DNA of 6,239 nt, taken from NCBI GenBank assembly GCA_020201445.1, contig JAIVGU010000222.1, positions 1 through 6,239 on the forward strand. The letters run 5' to 3'. The first letter of the stretch is position 1. Every line of letters begins with the position of its first letter. Below are positions 6,223 to 6,239 of the stretch, piece by piece. This DNA is from Halobacteriales archaeon (GTDB taxonomy: Archaea > Thermoplasmatota > E2 > JACPAO01 > JAHFTW01). The translations under genes and the position numbers were made by a program. The notes below the pieces were generated by a model that had not been told where the DNA came from, ran no database searches, and was given only the letters and a program-made list of their open reading frames with translations.

Positions 6223-6239
6223 GCTGACCTCGCTCTGGC

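Noticed and set aside
1..6239. tRNA or rRNA genes, CRISPR arrays, insertion sequences, phage genes or a defence system.
   Set aside because: I saw no cloverleaf-like segments, regularly spaced repeats, transposase or integrase motifs, or known defence domains. All seven genes fit ordinary metabolic, GTPase or membrane functions.

Overview
The window is a densely coded stretch of very high-GC DNA (GC not computed, but G/C-ending codons dominate every gene). It most likely comes from an archaeon. The strongest sign is a GPN-loop GTPase carrying the Gly-Pro-Asn insert, a family typical of archaea and eukaryotes. Supporting signs are a single-domain CinA/MoCF-type protein, a possible leaderless promoter with a T-rich box about 27 bp before an ATG, and a short secreted lipoprotein with a carboxypeptidase-regulatory-like fold. 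That combination recalls the high-GC uncultured Thermoplasmatota, but the lineage is an inference and no rRNA or tRNA is present to settle it.

Left part, + strand (1-3454). The end of a small membrane protein (cut by the window edge) is followed after 9 nt by a six-helix membrane protein that I do not recognise by name. An 89-nt gap with a candidate leaderless promoter leads to a 331-aa lipoprotein. It has a lipobox, a beta-sandwich repeat and a cysteine-rich C-terminal domain. A 107-nt gap with an imperfect inverted repeat precedes a 261-aa CinA-like molybdopterin-binding-fold protein.

Right part, - strand (3480-6239). Three genes form a tight overlapping series read right to left. purD (phosphoribosylamine--glycine ligase, the GAR-forming step of purine synthesis) comes first. 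The GPN-loop GTPase starts on the purD stop codon (TGATG). A 128-aa single-pass membrane protein then starts on the GTPase stop codon (TTGA). The stop-start overlaps argue for one transcript with translational coupling. This cluster converges on the CinA-like gene with only 25 nt between the two stop codons.

I do not see an obviously new defence, mobile or RNA system. There are no CRISPR repeats, insertion sequences, tRNAs or rRNAs. The points most worth a second look are the purD reading frame, which stays open and coding-like to the window edge well upstream of the conserved enzyme, the overlapped purD-GPN-membrane protein trio, and the cysteine-rich lipoprotein domain. Many long open frames in other phases are GC-driven shadows of these seven genes.
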